From Holtermannia corniformis (Eukaryota > Basidiomycota > Tremellomycetes > Holtermanniales): a stretch of DNA of 64,000 bases. Below, one piece after another: positions 1-10,764 of this stretch. A model generated the notes under the pieces. The model made no database searches. It saw nothing but the letters and a program-made list of their open reading frames with translations, and was not told the DNA's origin. The position numbers were made by a program, and so were the translations under genes. Position 1 is the first letter of the stretch. The number at the start of each line of letters is the position of its first letter. The stretch covers positions 1-64,000 of the forward strand of contig BCIJ01000015.1 of the NCBI GenBank assembly GCA_001599935.1. The letters are read 5' to 3'.

Positions 1-32
1 CCCTAACCCCCTAACCCCCTAACCCCCTAACC
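1..32. repeat. Telomeric repeat, C-rich strand
   Basis: The window opens with tandem CCCCCTAA units (about four copies), so the G-rich strand reads TTAGGGGG toward the left end. This unit is the one known for Cryptococcus telomeres. C-rich sequence at the 5' left end is the orientation expected of a left chromosome end. Only 32 bases are present, so the array is truncated by the assembly. Confidence 0.93.
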
Positions 33-1042
33 ACCAAGCTCACGCCGTCCACTCCTTTGACGCGATCACCGCGCTCGTGCAACATCAGCGCCATCACCAA
101 CTTCAACGCGCGTTGCAGACGACGCAGACGGGAATACGGCGAGTCCATATGCGCGCCGGCGTGAGCATGTTCTCGATTGGCACGAGTAGTAGCGAGCAAG
201 ATGCAGCATTTGACAGGATGAGCGAACACAAGCCCAGGAAGCTGTCGGACACTGCATGTTCTGCTGCAGTGGTGCACTCGGTATCGACAAAGGGATGCGG
301 TCTCGACGGGGCGAAGTGAGGCCTGGTGGTGAGAACGAGCCTTTGCGGGAGACTGCCACCGTCAATCATCTGTGTGAGGCATGCGGCTAAAGCGACTCAC
401 TGGTGAACCGAGCAGCTCCTCAGTCGACTCCTCGACACTAGCAGAACCGGGTTTGACGGAAGGTGGTCGATCAGAGAAGGGAGCAAACAGTTCCGCGCAG
501 GGATGTTTGAAGCACTCGCGCGAGAGCATGATCACGGCGGGAGTAGGAGCATGCACTTCGAAACAAGGATATGCAAGCTTGGGCGGAGAGCTCGGATGCG
601 TGGTGGATACAGGAGGGATGAGCTCGGCTCGTTTCTAAGCTAGTCGTTAGTGAGGCGACCGGCACGACCAGGAGCTCTCGAGCCTTGCAGCAGAGTAAAC
701 CGGCTGAACTCACCTGTTGTCCATCTCAACCTTGCAAAGCCAATGCAAGCCGACGCAGCTGCGCGAGCGCTATTCCACGCAGACGAGATTGGCGAAAAGA
801 ATGGAACGACGCTGAAGCAGGATGGCGGTGTGGAGGGTGTCGGGCCAAGGCGACGTTCTGTGAGAGCGGGAGCCCCGAGGTGCATCAAGTTCCAGGACGT
901 CCAGAAATAGTGATCCAAGCTAAAGGTGAGATGCACTACGCGCGAGGTCTGCATCGATTCACACGCTTGCTAGTATAAACTATAAAGATCGCAGCGGAGG
1001 ATTGAGCAATGGAATCGCATTCGGGTGGCGCTAGAGATTGTA
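33..1042. other. Subtelomeric stretch without a recognisable gene
   Basis: About 1 kb directly inside the telomere. Short open frames occur on both strands, but none shows a recognisable domain or a convincing splice pattern, and they overlap one another. No subtelomeric helicase sequence was seen. I see nothing annotatable here. Confidence 0.6.
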
Positions 1043-1999
1043 CTACGAGCTATCTACGTTTTCTTCCGCAGGTTCCTCACGCTGCGCTGCTCGCGCTTTC
1101 TCCAGTAGAGAAGAGCCTGCCGGATGGCTTTTTTCCGAATCGAGAGCCCATCCTTGCCAAACACTGACGTCAGCTTGGCGGCTGAAGCGGTGACTCACAA
1201 GGTATCATTGGCTCGCGAATGATTAGACTTGTAGGAGACTCGCACGGGCTCGCCCTCGTCGTCTTCGAGCGCAATCCCGCAGCCAGGATGACCACACACC
1301 TGATTGTCAGCCAACAGACAAGCCGTGTGAGGACTCACCTGGAGGGCTTGACAGATCTGGCGCTCGGCGTCTTTGACTGATGCTCTGGGAACAGCGTGAC
1401 GGATGTAGCCCATCACACACGCAGCGTACGCCGACCGCCCAGCAAGAGTGAGGATGAGGGGCGTAAGCTCGGTCGAGATATCGGGGCCGCTGCGAGAGTA
1501 CTGCATGTCAGCTGGGCTACGCAACGACGCCTCACCTGCATCAGCAGGTCGAACCACAGCGCCCTGATCATGACTGCGATCGTGCCGGGTCTTGCGGCGA
1601 TGCCAGCCTTTTTGACCAGCACAACGGTGCAATGCCACGTCTCGGCAACGGGGGACCAGAACCGGTCGCCTTGGCCGATCCGGTAGGCCTCGATCTGAGC
1701 CTCGCACGCGGCCATTGCGTCTTCAGCATCGTGCAGAGAGTACTGATACTCCTTGCGCTTGCGCGTACCTGCGTACGGAGTCGTCGAGGGCGAGGTGCGC
1801 CGGTGGGCGGGCAGGATAGCGATCGGGGTGGTCGAGGTCGAATGGGCACAGGAGTGGCCAACGGCGACCAGCTCGGCCAGGTTCCTAGGTGACACGCGCC
1901 GGAACACCTCGTGGTCGAGTACTGGCAAGCTCCCAGGGTGATCAGGGTCGGGCATCACGTATCCCACGAGCTCGTCAATGGCCCCGTCGACATCGACTG

Positions 2000-2007
2000 G
2001 GATGGCC
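2000..2007. repeat. Target site duplication, left copy
   Basis: GGATGGCC directly abuts the left terminal inverted repeat of the MITE. The identical octamer follows the right terminus at 2497-2504. Confidence 0.9.
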
Positions 2008-2031
2008 CAAAGATGTTAGCCCGTCATCGGG
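2008..2031 (+). repeat. MITE left terminal inverted repeat
   Basis: 24 bp starting CAAAGATG; perfect reverse complement of 2473-2496. Confidence 0.9.
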
Positions 2032-2472
2032 AAATCTGATTACGTAAGTCATTACGGGCGATTTACGGGCCCCGTCGCCCGTAATTTACGGGCAAACCCC
2101 ATAATTATTTACGGGGCCCGTAACCCGTAATGGGTTCGCTGAGCTTTGCAGGCATTTACGGGCATTTACGGGCATTTACGGGTACTGATTGTACAGACAA
2201 GCCTCTGTATATGGAATCTCCTCGATTACAGAGGCCTGACTGTAGAGGATTCACCACTCGGCCGTCAGCCAGCCATCAGCCAGTTGCCAGCTAGGCTGCC
2301 AGGTAGGCGGCCAGGCATGCTGACCTGGCCAAGGGCCTGTCTTACGGGCATTTACGGGTGCTTTACGGGAAATGCCCGTAATTTACGGGAAAGCCCGTAA
2401 TCCCGTCAAAACGCCCGTCAACCGTAACGCCTCTGGAGGTCATTTACGGGCGATCCCGTAACCCGTAAGCCG

Positions 2473-2496
2473 CCCGATGACGGGCTAACATCTTTG
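2473..2496 (-). repeat. MITE right terminal inverted repeat
   Basis: 24 bp ending CATCTTTG; perfect reverse complement of 2008-2031. Confidence 0.9.
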
Positions 2497-2504
2497 GGAT
2501 GGCC
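2497..2504. repeat. Target site duplication, right copy
   Basis: GGATGGCC directly follows the right terminal inverted repeat, identical to 2000-2007. Confidence 0.9.
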
Positions 2505-5500
2505 AAAGCATTGGCGAGGACGGGCTTGGCTTCTTCTGCTGCCAGCAGACGCCCGTGCTTCTCTACAAACGCACTGTAGGCGGTCGATGGGGGCGGCGTA
2601 GACTCGACTGCGATGCGAGTTGGTTCTCGAGGCTTGCGGCGTATCGGGTCCCACGCCTGCAGTGTCAGAAACGTCTTTGTAATGCAGCTCACCTCGGGCA
2701 GGCTCGTGTACTTGATCCCGCCGATAGTGTACGGCACGGTGCCGACGCCGTAGCGTGCGACGACGGCGATGGCAGTCGTGTAATCGAGCAGGTCTCCATG
2801 TCGAACGTCAGGCTTGCGCAGAGGAACGGGGAATCAAATGGATCCGGTGTAGCCGTCCTCGAAGTAGCAGTCGACCCCTGCGATCCCGATGCCGCCTGAT
2901 CGTCTTCCTTGTTAAGAGGAGTAAGCAGACGGACCGCTGGGGCGGGCGTGTCGAAGAGAGACGAGCTCGACGTTGGCGAGACTTTGATGGGCGGAAATGA
3001 GCGAAACGCGTAGCGGCCATGAGTGTTGATTTGATTCGCGACGGCATTGGCGACGTCCTTGCGCCCTGGCAACGGATCGCGGGCTTTGAACGCCTACAGC
3101 TCGTCAGCTGCATCCATGTACAGTCGACTCACGGCAAGGTGCGAGGCCAGACGCTTGATGCTGATCGCGTCGAGACCCACGACTGTACCGTTGTAGCGCC
3201 AGGTGAACTCTGGGGCATCAGCAGGGCATGTCGGGCTGCGACTCACCGTCTTCGTTTCCAGAGCCCCCATGACGTCCAAGGAGACCATGGGGCAGGAAGG
3301 GTAGCTGCTGCGAGGGCGCCTCGATCGCCTGCGTCGACTCGACCATCATCGGTCCTGTGCGCCAGTAGATAAACGCGTTCTCATCAATCACGCGGTGAGA
3401 CGAATCTGGTCCGTCAGCAGTGGGCAATGCGATCACAGCCGTACCTGGTCGTTGACGTCCAAGATTGCGATCCTGCCAACTGCCAGTCATTCATACAGAA
3501 TGCGGCGGCCACAGGTTGGTAATCCGGCAAGTTTTCGACGCAAGGCTGAGCGGGAGCGAGTTCGGCAAACGAGTTGGTGTTGGTAGCCATCTGGCATCGG
3601 TAGGCCACATGCCGGCCAGCTCGTGGCGGATGTTGTCATCGCTCGCACTGTATACCGCCAGCGGATGCAGTCCGAGGGTTGCCGACAATTCGCCAACGCG
3701 CGAGTTGAGCCATCCGGCAGCTTGCAGCTGTTTGACGAGCTTGTGAGCGCGCGTCTGATGTTAGCCGCGTCGGACGTCGCTGCACCCACCTGTGCCTAGG
3801 ACCTCCATATCCTTGCTCCAAGACCCGAGACAGGGTATCGTTCGTCTCACGCAACTCGGCAGCACCGTCGGCCAGTCATGAGTGTCTACGGTCAGCGGGC
3901 TCTGTGATCGCGTACCTACCTCTAGATCCCGTCTACCCTTCCATAACGAGGTGTGTCGACCTGGAGCAAGACCGACTTGATATTCTCGAGCTCCTGGGTC
4001 GACGCGGTGATCCGATCTAGAGCGTCGTCCCGCTCTTGTTCGGCCTGCTCTCGCCGAGTCGCGTGCGAATTTTCCTTGCCAGACGGACGCATTGTTTCGA
4101 GCTCGAGCCGAGGTCGGCCTTGACATTGCCGAGTTCGGTGCGGGCAGCTTTGGCCTGTTGCAAGGCCTCGTCCAGCTGCTTTCGCAGGTCGACGATTCGA
4201 GCGACGAGCTGCCGTCAGCCGAGTCCAGACAGGGCGACTTACGGGCGACTCCATCTGCTGGATGTGGTACAGTTTGGTCTCGATCTCGACCTCGAGCGTG
4301 CCTTCGAGACGAGCCACGCGCGGCTTCGACCTGACGACTCAGCCTAGACTCTGCGGTTGCGACCGACTCACCAGCATCGTCTGCGCAGTCAGCCCGATCG
4401 AAGCAGCCTGATCACTCACGGGACGTTTTCCGCTTTGGCGGCCGTAGTGGCCTGGGTGCCTTGGAGACCGCATCCAGTCTCGACGCGTTGCAGGGCGAGC
4501 TTGTAATGCAGCGTCTGATGGACGGGGTTGACGGACTTGTCGAGATCCTTGATATTGGCATTGAGGAGATTGAGCCGCGCAATGATTTCGTCTTTCAGAC
4601 GTCCTTTAGGCGTCGACATTGATGGCCGTACGGCTGATTGTCAGCATGGCCGGTAAACACCTACATACCTTGAGCTTGGCACGTTCGCCTCCCAGTTGCT
4701 CGCCGCCGGCTGTCGTCAGCCCATCCTGGTCCGCGAGACCCGATCTCTGCTGTTGAGCCTCGGCGACGGACGATGCTGACCGTCAGAGCTGCTGCGATAC
4801 GCAACACTCACTGGTACGCTGTGCCAGATCTCGCACATCAAAATGACACATGCACTCGATATTGGTCTCGTAGTCGGTCAAGTCGGCGAGTGTGTACGCG
4901 TGCGCGTGGGTCTTGACAGCCGCATGGCCACTGTCACGGAGACGTAGGTTTGCGAGAGGTAGAGGGTAGGGAGGCCTGCCGTTGCGGGAGCACGCAAGGT
5001 TGTGGAACAATATTGCGGTAAACGCGTCGCTGAGCCGTCAGCGATGTCGGGGTCTTGACGACTTACGGCTCCATCCCGGGGTCGGGGAGGTCGCCAATCC
5101 TGCGGGCGATGATGAGAGCAGCCGCCGGAACTGATCGGTCGTGCGAGATGGACGGCGGCGGTGACGAGATGCGTTCCGACATTGATCTTCCGCGTGATCC
5201 TGCAGCGTCAGCCTAGCCTGGCAGCAGCACAGACGTACGCAGTCTGGCACAAGCCATCGATCAGCTCGCTTGACGCTTGAGACGAGTCGGGGCGTCGTTC
5301 TGAAGGATCTTGGCGGCGACTCGAGCATGGTTGGCCGACTTTGCCCGCGGTCCGTGTTGTCCCACTAGAGAGTCAGCACAGCCAGAGCATGAGCACTAAC
5401 CAAAGTGCAGCTAGCGAGAACCGCGCGGTTTCGACCCGCAGTCACAGTCCGATAGGGGCGAGCACCGTCTCGAGCACATCCCACTTGGCTTGGGTCCTGT

Positions 5501-5927
5501 CATGGTGGAAGCCCTGAAGGCCTCTCAGGTGTTTCGAGGGTCCCACTGAGACTGCAGGGCGTCCTGGGCGTTCGACATGGTGGTGGTTGAAGCTGACGGC
5601 GCGGACAGGGGCGGATAGGGGGCAACGCCGCGGTCGACCTCGCGAGAAGCCAGCACAGAGCACTCGCATCTCACACAGGGCATCCACACACAGGACAGAG
5701 CTCCGATCCCAGCACACACAGCTGCATTCATGCCGCTTCAAGAAGTGATCGTGCCAGGCTCGGTCTAGCCGACTGACCCGAACCGTGCTCGCTGACACCG
5801 ACGAGCGGCGCCGCTCCCACGCCCTCTGAACTACGCGGCGCGCAGCATCGCATCGCATAACACTGCATCCACAGCACTTGACACCATCCTCGCATCACAC
5901 AACACGCCACAGCCTCCAGAGCACCCA

Positions 5928-7253
5928 ATGCCGGCTCCCAAGACGTGCAGGAACTGCGGGGCTGATCTCGATGGGCCGGTACGTCGAACCCAAGCCCAAC
6001 TGGCCTCATCTGATGATCACATAGCCTCTCGAACGCAAGCCGCCCAACCCGACGTGCCCACCCCTTCTCGCCGACCACCGACCCAACTATCGAGAGCCAT
6101 CCGTCGCGCCCAGCGACCTGCAGCTGTACCACTGCACAACGTCGATTTTCTCCCTCGGACCGATCCGGAGGACCAAGCGATTCCGCTCTTATTCGGCGAG
6201 ACCTGGGCCATGGACAAGTGCCCGACAGCGTTCCAAGTGATCGCTTGGCGCGCCGCACTGGGGTGGTCAGAACGCCGGTACCGGCACTTTATCGACTTTT
6301 TCCACGTCTCACGCCTTGGCTATCCGCCAACACCGACACTGCAGGCAACAACTCGGGTGCTGGTTCGTCGTGCACACTTGCATCGACAAGCTCAAGGCGA
6401 TGATCAAAGCACACTGGGACGCGGTCACCGAGCACCTGGTTGGCACACGGTACGAGTCCAAGCAACTCTGGACCGCCATCCGCAAACTCCCAGCGCCATC
6501 AAAGGTATCGAGGACGCCAAGCTCACCGAGGATCACTGCCGGTCCTGAGCCGTCTCGTGGCCGGTGCGGTCGACTTTCTGCCAGGGGCTGCGATAGAGCA
6601 TGTACACCTGTGCGTTTCGGTCAGTCGTGGGCGTACTGACTGCCCAGGGCAATCGCCAAGCTGGATGGCATGGCGTTTTCCGCACGCGAGCTCCTCGACT
6701 ACCTCGGCGCCATCGCAATCCTCACCAAGCACGCGGTTGGAATTCGCCCGTTCAATGTTCACGGCAGAAGACACACGACGATACCCATGGCGTGCCAAGC
6801 TCAACGCTTGGACCGCTCCCAATCCTAGACGCCCATCGGCGTTGCCCAATACGAGCACATACATGCCACGCCATCGATACGAGTACAAGTGAGGTGTGCC
6901 TCGACGATCCGCGCTGACGCCAGATATACGCTCATCGACGCCGAAGATGCACTGCTTGCCAAGCCCAAGTCGAAGCGTACCAGATCGGTCAAGGTGCTCG
7001 CTTCTGGTCGCCGCTGCTGGGCCTGAGATCTCTACCGCGCTAAAAGAGCTGATCGTGGCAGAGGCTGAAAAGGCGCTCGTCGAAGCACTCGAGGTGAGCT
7101 CGAGTTGACGCTACCGCGCTGACAGCAGACCTGCGAGGTTCCAGGGTGCGGCCTTGGAATGACTGATGACGACGGCAAACCTGCTCGTCTGACCTACAAG
7201 AGCGCTCACGCTCGGAACAACAACACCTTGTACGTCTGATTCCGACTCTACTA
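5928..7253 (+). pseudogene. Second, degenerate copy of the subtelomeric family
   Basis: Forward-strand remnants related to the 1043-5578 gene. Near 6925-7020 the reading YTLIDAEDALL followed, after a one-base frame slip, by VEAYQIGQGARFWSP matches YSLHDAEDAM...IEAYRIGQGDRFWSP of the other copy. At 7125-7237 the terminal module TCEVPGCG...YKSAHARNNNT matches VCGHPGCG...YKSNHSRANDT, and the intron after the conserved Asn-Thr codons is at the same position in both, so this is a DNA duplicate rather than a retrocopy. A possible first exon begins at 5928 (MPAPKTCRNCGADLDGP) with a canonical GTACGT donor. Other readable patches lie at 6340-6510 and 6655-6760. About 100 residues present in the other copy are missing. 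Frame breaks indicate a pseudogene; function unknown. Confidence 0.55.
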
Positions 7254-8675
7254 CGCTGACGGTCCAGCGGCCCCAGCCACGGCGACGGAGGTAACCTCGC
7301 AGATTGCGCAGTAGTGCTTAAAGGATGTAATCGTGGCCGAGGACGAGGTATGAGGCAAGGAACCTATGTCTGTACGTGATGAATTTGTATATCTGTGTCT
7401 AGCGGCGTTGAGGGGTGTCAGACGGGTGACATGGGTCATGCCGGTGTAGAGCGTTCCACAGCAATGCTCATGATTCCACTCGCATCTCGCACGCCCCTCG
7501 AATGACCCGCTGCCGCGGACACGTTCAGCACGCAGACATGCTGGTGGTCACACTGCAACCGTCTGACCCATCAGACAGCTCGTCGAAGACTATGCAGCCT
7601 CCAACGCTGAGATTGCCTGATAGACTCTGGCCAAAGCCGATAGCTGACGATGAGGCTGATGCAGTTCAACCCCACTCTGCCGCCCCTTCCCATAGAGTCG
7701 TTCCCGCAATCGTACCATACTCTCAGGCAGGGACAGACGCGGCTCCTTGAAGCTCGACGCTAAAGTTTCGCTCTCCAACGGTCACCACCCACCGAGACAA
7801 CGCGTTCAAGCACAAGCTGCCGAGGATGGCTCCAGGTAGAGGGGACGCGAGAGATGTGGACGTTGGAGACACTTTACGGTGAGTTCATCGATTGCGATGG
7901 GCGTGTTCGGGACGGGGCGTGAAGGGTGCAGAGGACTGTGATCACTGTCGCGATGGATCGTATGTGTGCGGAGGGGTTGCGACCGCGGTGGGGCCGATGC
8001 ATCCGCACGTCCTGTCCTCCACTCTGCTCGCTTTGTCCGCCCTCAATCCTTCACTCGCATCTGAGCCACGGACACGCCCGGCTTACACACGAGTTTGCCA
8101 AGGCCGACTGCTGACGGCTGTCCACAGCTCAAGCCACGCGTCCATCGTCGTCTACTCGATTCCAGTCCAGCGTGTGATATCACCATCGAAGGCTGAGCCG
8201 GTGTCTAGGTGCGTACTCTAGCCCGAGCCCACCAAGCCGTAGTGCCAGACACTCGCGTCGGGTGAGTTTGTGAGGTTTGCAATGTGCTGATGGCTCAGAG
8301 ATACGCGTCCATTGGCAAGTCGATACTCGCATCCGCACGATGGCCTCCATCTTGACAAAGAGTGTGCGAGACGTATGTGGAGATCCAAAATCATGCCGAC
8401 GCCCACAGAGCACCCATGCGCCGAGCAATCGCCCACTGCCAACACCCATCGACGTCCTGCCAATGCGACGCGACCCACAGACTGCTTCAGTGATCCCGTA
8501 AGCATCCACCGGTGTCGAGATCATGCTGACGGCTGCAGCTTTACTGCAATCCCACCCATTGCATGCCAAGATCACATCCCTCGACGCGTGCAGTCTGCGT
8601 CGCAGCGCTGACCCAGGCATCCGGCCATATTCACCCCAATCACAACCGCATCACGACCACAAATACACCTATGCA
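7254..8675. other. Gene-poor subtelomeric spacer
   Basis: About 1.4 kb between the degenerate subtelomeric copy and the first conserved gene. Open frames are short, mutually overlapping and lack the local splice signals in useful positions. No recognisable protein, tRNA or repeat was seen. Confidence 0.55.
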
Positions 8676-10700
8676 TCACCTAAACGTCGCCTGTTCCCTA
8701 TCGCTCGCCCACATGCGTTGATACTGCGGTCAGCTCGGCCACACAAATGAACCCACCTCGAGATACACCAGATGCGTAAAGCTCTGCATGTCGGCCTCTT
8801 GCCAGTGCTCGACGGCAAAGCGCCTGCCGCGCTGGGCGACAAGCTTGGCCAGATCGTCCCGGCCTGGAACCTTGCCATCGGGCGAGCCTTTGAAGAACGC
8901 CAAGACGTCAAAGAGGTCCGACCAATCCACCTTGATCGGCACATAGTGGTACCACGGGATGAGCACGGACGAGTGCCAGGCGGGGTGGATGGTCGATTTG
9001 AAGACGACGGCGCCAGACGTGAGCTCGCGGCGGAAGCGTTGGCTCCAGCCGTGGCCGTCGAGGTCGAGGATGTATTTGTAGCTTATCGCCTCTTCTTCCG
9101 TCATACGGGGACTGGCGTCAGCCAAGTCACACGCAACGACTTACACCCAGGCCACCTGCGTGCGTTGGATCTCGCACGAGCCGTCTGCTTCTTGGCACTG
9201 TTATTAGCTGGCGTACTGCGGGGACTCACAAAGTAGGCGCCGCCGACGAGGCCAATGTCGGTATAGTGCTCGACCAGCGTCTTGAGATCCCACCGCTCGA
9301 GTTGATAGCGTTCGCGGCGGACATAGATCTCGCGCGTGCCGGTCGCATTGTGGACGAGGTAGCTGAGGCGGTGTCGCGGCGTCGCACGCCACGGCTGGTT
9401 CTCTGCGTGCAGCATGCCCGTGCTGGATTTAGCTCGGTCACACGGGAGGACTTACGGGGTGCCGCGCCAGAGCAGCCGCTCGTCCGTCTTGGCTTCCCAA
9501 GCGACCTCGGGGTGGGTGTCTGCGTAAGCGGCGTCGGGAGAGTGGACGTACAGAAAGCAGACATGGTCGGGCCCCACGTTAGATCGACCGCGGTGTGTTG
9601 CTGCTGTCAGCCGCGTCGACAGGCAAGACGTACCAAACCCTGGACGACGACCGGACAGAGCGCAGCGGTGCGTCGAAAGGAATCACCAAGCAAAGCGTTG
9701 TGCTGTCGTCAGCGGCTCACCCGGGAAGACTCACCAACTGGGCAAGATCGGTATTCTCGCAATAGTCGGCATAGCGCCATGGGTCTTGCACGAAACTCTT
9801 CGCCTTGTCGTAGTTGAGATCACCCCGGACGGGATACTCGGCGCGCATGTCGACATTGCCCCGCCAGTTGTTGACGCTGATACGGGCAAACGGCGAGTCG
9901 GGCGGACACGACGGCTGCCAGCCGATCCCGCGGTGTTCGTCCTCCAACGCCTCGAGCTCGCGCACGTCCCACAGCTCGCCCCGGTCGGTCAACTCTTGCG
10001 CCCGATGCCAAACGTGCCAAGAGACCACTTTGCGGGGATAGCTCTCGACGCTGGCAACGATAATGGTGTCGGGGTCGCCCTCGAGCGGCGGGGGNATGAG
10101 GNGAGCAATCGGGNAGATCTGGTCTCGCAGGGCACTGCCGTCAGCTGCATCCAGCTCATCGACTTACGGAGGCGCCCAGTGGTTGGCCCGGCCTGGATCC
10201 ACCGGGTCGTGGACGACAATGCCTGTCCGGCTGATCACCGTGGAATAGGCAAACGCAGCATCTTTCGCAGCCTCGGCAACACGAGCGTGGATCAGTTCCG
10301 GCGGCATCGAGAGAAAGGTGCGGAATGGCAAATGGGCAGAAGGCAGCAGGGACGGCGCGCGAATCGTCCCGTTGTCGACCGCAGCCGCATACCACTTGTC
10401 AAACCCACGCGGGGGGTCCATCCGATACGCCTCGCGGTAGTCTCTGACCGCATCGTCCAACGTCTTGATCGACTCGAGCTTGCGTTGGACCCGGCGGTGC
10501 TCTCTGGCCGCGTTGGCCATCAAGACTTCAATCGGGTGCGTGTCGAGCGAGCGAGCGCGGGGGTACGCCAAGCCAAGCCGGGGGTCGTAGGCAATCCCAT
10601 CTGGCTCGCTCAGCTGGCGACTGGTGAGGTGTATGAGCGCGCCGAGCAAGAGCAGAGCTCCCCACCGGAGGCCGCGGCGGCGCCGGAGACCAGCGTCCAT
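8676..10700 (-). CDS. CAP10-like GT90 glycosyltransferase
   Basis: Type II membrane glycosyltransferase of the CAP10/GT90 family, which in Cryptococcus includes capsule-associated proteins and a beta-1,2-xylosyltransferase; expected to act in the Golgi lumen. The ATG at 10700 gives a short basic N-terminus and a hydrophobic anchor (residues about 10-25). Six or so exons follow. The catalytic half carries the family signature: YILDLDGHGWSQRFRRELTS, then VVFKSTIHPAWHSS, PWYHYVPIKVDWSDLFDVLAFF, and ends with YQRMWASDREQATFR before TGA at 8676-8678. Three undetermined bases (10095, 10102, 10114) fall at the start of exon 2, leaving a few residues unassigned, but the frame is kept. It ends 65 bp from the next gene on the same strand. 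Donor and acceptor sugars cannot be read from sequence. Confidence 0.9.
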
Positions 10701-10764
10701 GGTTGTTGAACGCGGCGCGATAGTCTTGGCGCTGTATACATGGAGATTTACAAACGCCACCCGA

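Larger units (their letters stand above)
2008..2496. mobile_element. Non-autonomous hAT-like MITE
   Basis: A 489-bp element bounded by perfect 24-bp terminal inverted repeats, starting CAAAGATGTTAGCCC on the left (2008-2031) and its exact reverse complement on the right (2473-2496). It is flanked by the direct 8-bp duplication GGATGGCC. Eight-base target duplications and CA-starting termini are typical of the hAT superfamily. The interior has no transposase frame and is packed with TTTACGGG/CCCGTAAA motifs in both orientations. The perfect termini and duplication suggest a recent insertion. It lies in an exon of the reverse-strand subtelomeric gene. Confidence 0.9.
1043..5578 (-). pseudogene. 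Unrecognised multi-exon coiled-coil gene, disrupted by a MITE
   Basis: A reverse-strand gene of ten or more short exons can be followed from an ATG at 5578 to a TAG at 1043-1045. Exons are joined by typical short introns (GTGAGT...CTGACNNNNAG). The middle part (about 3.9-4.6 kb) is charged and coiled-coil-like. The last exons encode a module beginning VCGHPGCG followed by an acidic turn and YKSNHSR, then a Glu/Ala-rich tail. A 489-bp element sits inside a coding exon at 2008-2496; removing it with one target copy restores a continuous frame (ALAIP joined to VDVDGAIDELV). Other frame breaks are visible, for example near 4100 and 3600. I do not recognise the family. A related, also damaged, copy lies divergently at 5928-7253. 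Pseudogene status is inferred; exon limits are approximate. Confidence 0.6.

Noticed and set aside
381..638. Open frame of 85 codons near the telomere
   Set aside because: Overlaps open frames on the other strand, has random composition and no splice or domain support.
2146..2400. 84-codon frame inside the MITE
   Set aside because: Generated by repeats of TTTACGGG; encodes repeated short peptides and no transposase motif.
1043..5578. KDZ-type transposase as identity of the subtelomeric gene
   Set aside because: Coiled coil and cysteine module are suggestive, but none of the KDZ catalytic-region motifs could be found in the readable exons.
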